From positions 1 through 13,273 of the forward strand of contig JAADEK010000067.1 in the NCBI GenBank assembly GCA_013153455.1: 13,273 nt of DNA. Direction: 5' to 3'. The DNA comes from Aquificota bacterium. GTDB lineage: Bacteria; Aquificota; Aquificia; Aquificales; Aquificaceae. The notes beneath the pieces were generated by a model. It was not told the DNA's origin, made no database searches, and was given only the letters and a program-made list of their open reading frames with translations. Of the stretch, positions 12,878-13,273 are shown piece by piece; positions within the stretch are counted from its first letter, which is position 1; every line of letters starts with the position of its first letter. The position numbers and the translations under genes are program-made.

Positions 12878-13273
12878 ATGGAGAATATAGTCACGTTTTT
12901 GCTAAATCCCCTAAAAAACAGGCGCGTATGGGCTGTTTTGATGCCAGACGGGGAGCTTATGGACGATATCGTATCCGTAAAGAGGGCTCAGACTTGTATG
13001 GAGGAACAAGAGGAGTTTTGGTTAAATCCCTTCGGGGGTGCATACCACTGGGACACGGAAGTGAGCGAGCCGTATGAAGAGGAGTTTATCAGATTCAAAA
13101 AGGAAGCGGTTCAGTATATGTGTATATTCAACCTCACGGAGGCTGACCTTCAGTATATAGACGTCGCACCCCTCAGCGGTGAGCTTATCTTCAACGAGGA
13201 AGAGCTGAAAAAGAAACTAAGCCCTAAGGAACTGAAAGAGTTCAAGATATTTATGAACGAGCTTTGGGAATAC
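12878..13273 (+). CDS. Unrecognised soluble protein, N-terminal 132 residues (3' end outside window)
   Basis: An open frame runs from the ATG at 12878 to the last base of the window without a stop, giving 132 residues. It is acidic with many Glu and Trp/Phe/Tyr residues and no signal peptide or membrane segment. A first part (residues 1-40) reads like mixed helix and strand with Val-Trp-Ala-Val-Leu-Met-Pro-Asp-Gly-Glu. A middle part is aromatic (Glu-Glu-Phe-Trp-Leu-Asn-Pro-Phe-Gly-Gly), and the end is helical and charged. Codon use matches the neighbouring genes, which supports it being real. I do not recognise a family. It is divergent from acyP with only 15 bases between the two starts and has no Shine-Dalgarno sequence. 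The start could lie elsewhere, but no upstream in-frame candidate looks better. Confidence 0.7.
   Translation, partial: MENIVTFLLNPLKNRRVWAVLMPDGELMDDIVSVKRAQTCMEEQEEFWLNPFGGAYHWDTEVSEPYEEEFIRFKKEAVQYMCIFNLTEADLQYIDVAPLSGELIFNEEELKKKLSPKELKEFKIFMNELWEY

Overview
The window looks like a bacterial chromosome fragment from the Aquificaceae (Aquifex, Hydrogenobacter, Hydrogenivirga and relatives). The reasons are a free-standing 111-residue tRNA-binding protein of the Trbp111 type first known from Aquifex, a futalosine-type menaquinone gene (mqnE), Glu/Lys/Arg-rich proteins typical of thermophiles, heavy use of AGG and ATA codons, and extreme gene packing. G+C is about one half by eye. This assignment is an inference. 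The longest gap between genes is 53 bases (4894-4946), and most neighbouring genes touch or overlap. I see no rRNA, tRNA, CRISPR array or insertion sequence.

Layout: (1) 1-3846, plus strand: the end of an extraordinary Glu/Arg/Pro-rich protein, an outer-membrane barrel protein with a thrombospondin type 3 calcium-binding motif, a response regulator and histidine kinase pair, a Trbp111-type tRNA-binding protein and the condensin subunit ScpA. All are packed as one apparent transcription unit. (2) 3835-4893, minus strand: threonine synthase, whose 3' end overlaps that of scpA. (3) 4947-9232, plus strand: six tightly coupled genes, namely a small YbjN/DUF2170-like protein, a PspA/IM30 protein, a DUF4178-like protein, a lipoprotein, a DUF350-type membrane protein with four repeats, and a membrane-anchored spermidine-synthase-like aminopropyltransferase. 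This resembles the poorly understood yjfI-yjfL type gene sets of other bacteria and is the most interesting part of the window. (4) 9260-10851, plus strand: a bacteriohemerythrin and aminofutalosine synthase MqnE. (5) 10829-12862, minus strand: acyP, an NlpD-like protein with four LysM domains, and tsaC, overlapping in one run. (6) 12878-13273, plus strand: the start of an unrecognised gene that runs off the window.

How the genes work together: the first block mixes envelope sensing (barrel protein and two-component system) with housekeeping genes, probably as a loose superoperon of the kind common in this lineage. The second large block is a coherent envelope module. PspA is a membrane-remodelling coat protein, DUF350 and the lipoprotein are membrane parts, and the aminopropyltransferase makes or attaches a polyamine-like group. 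The substrate and purpose of the module are unknown.
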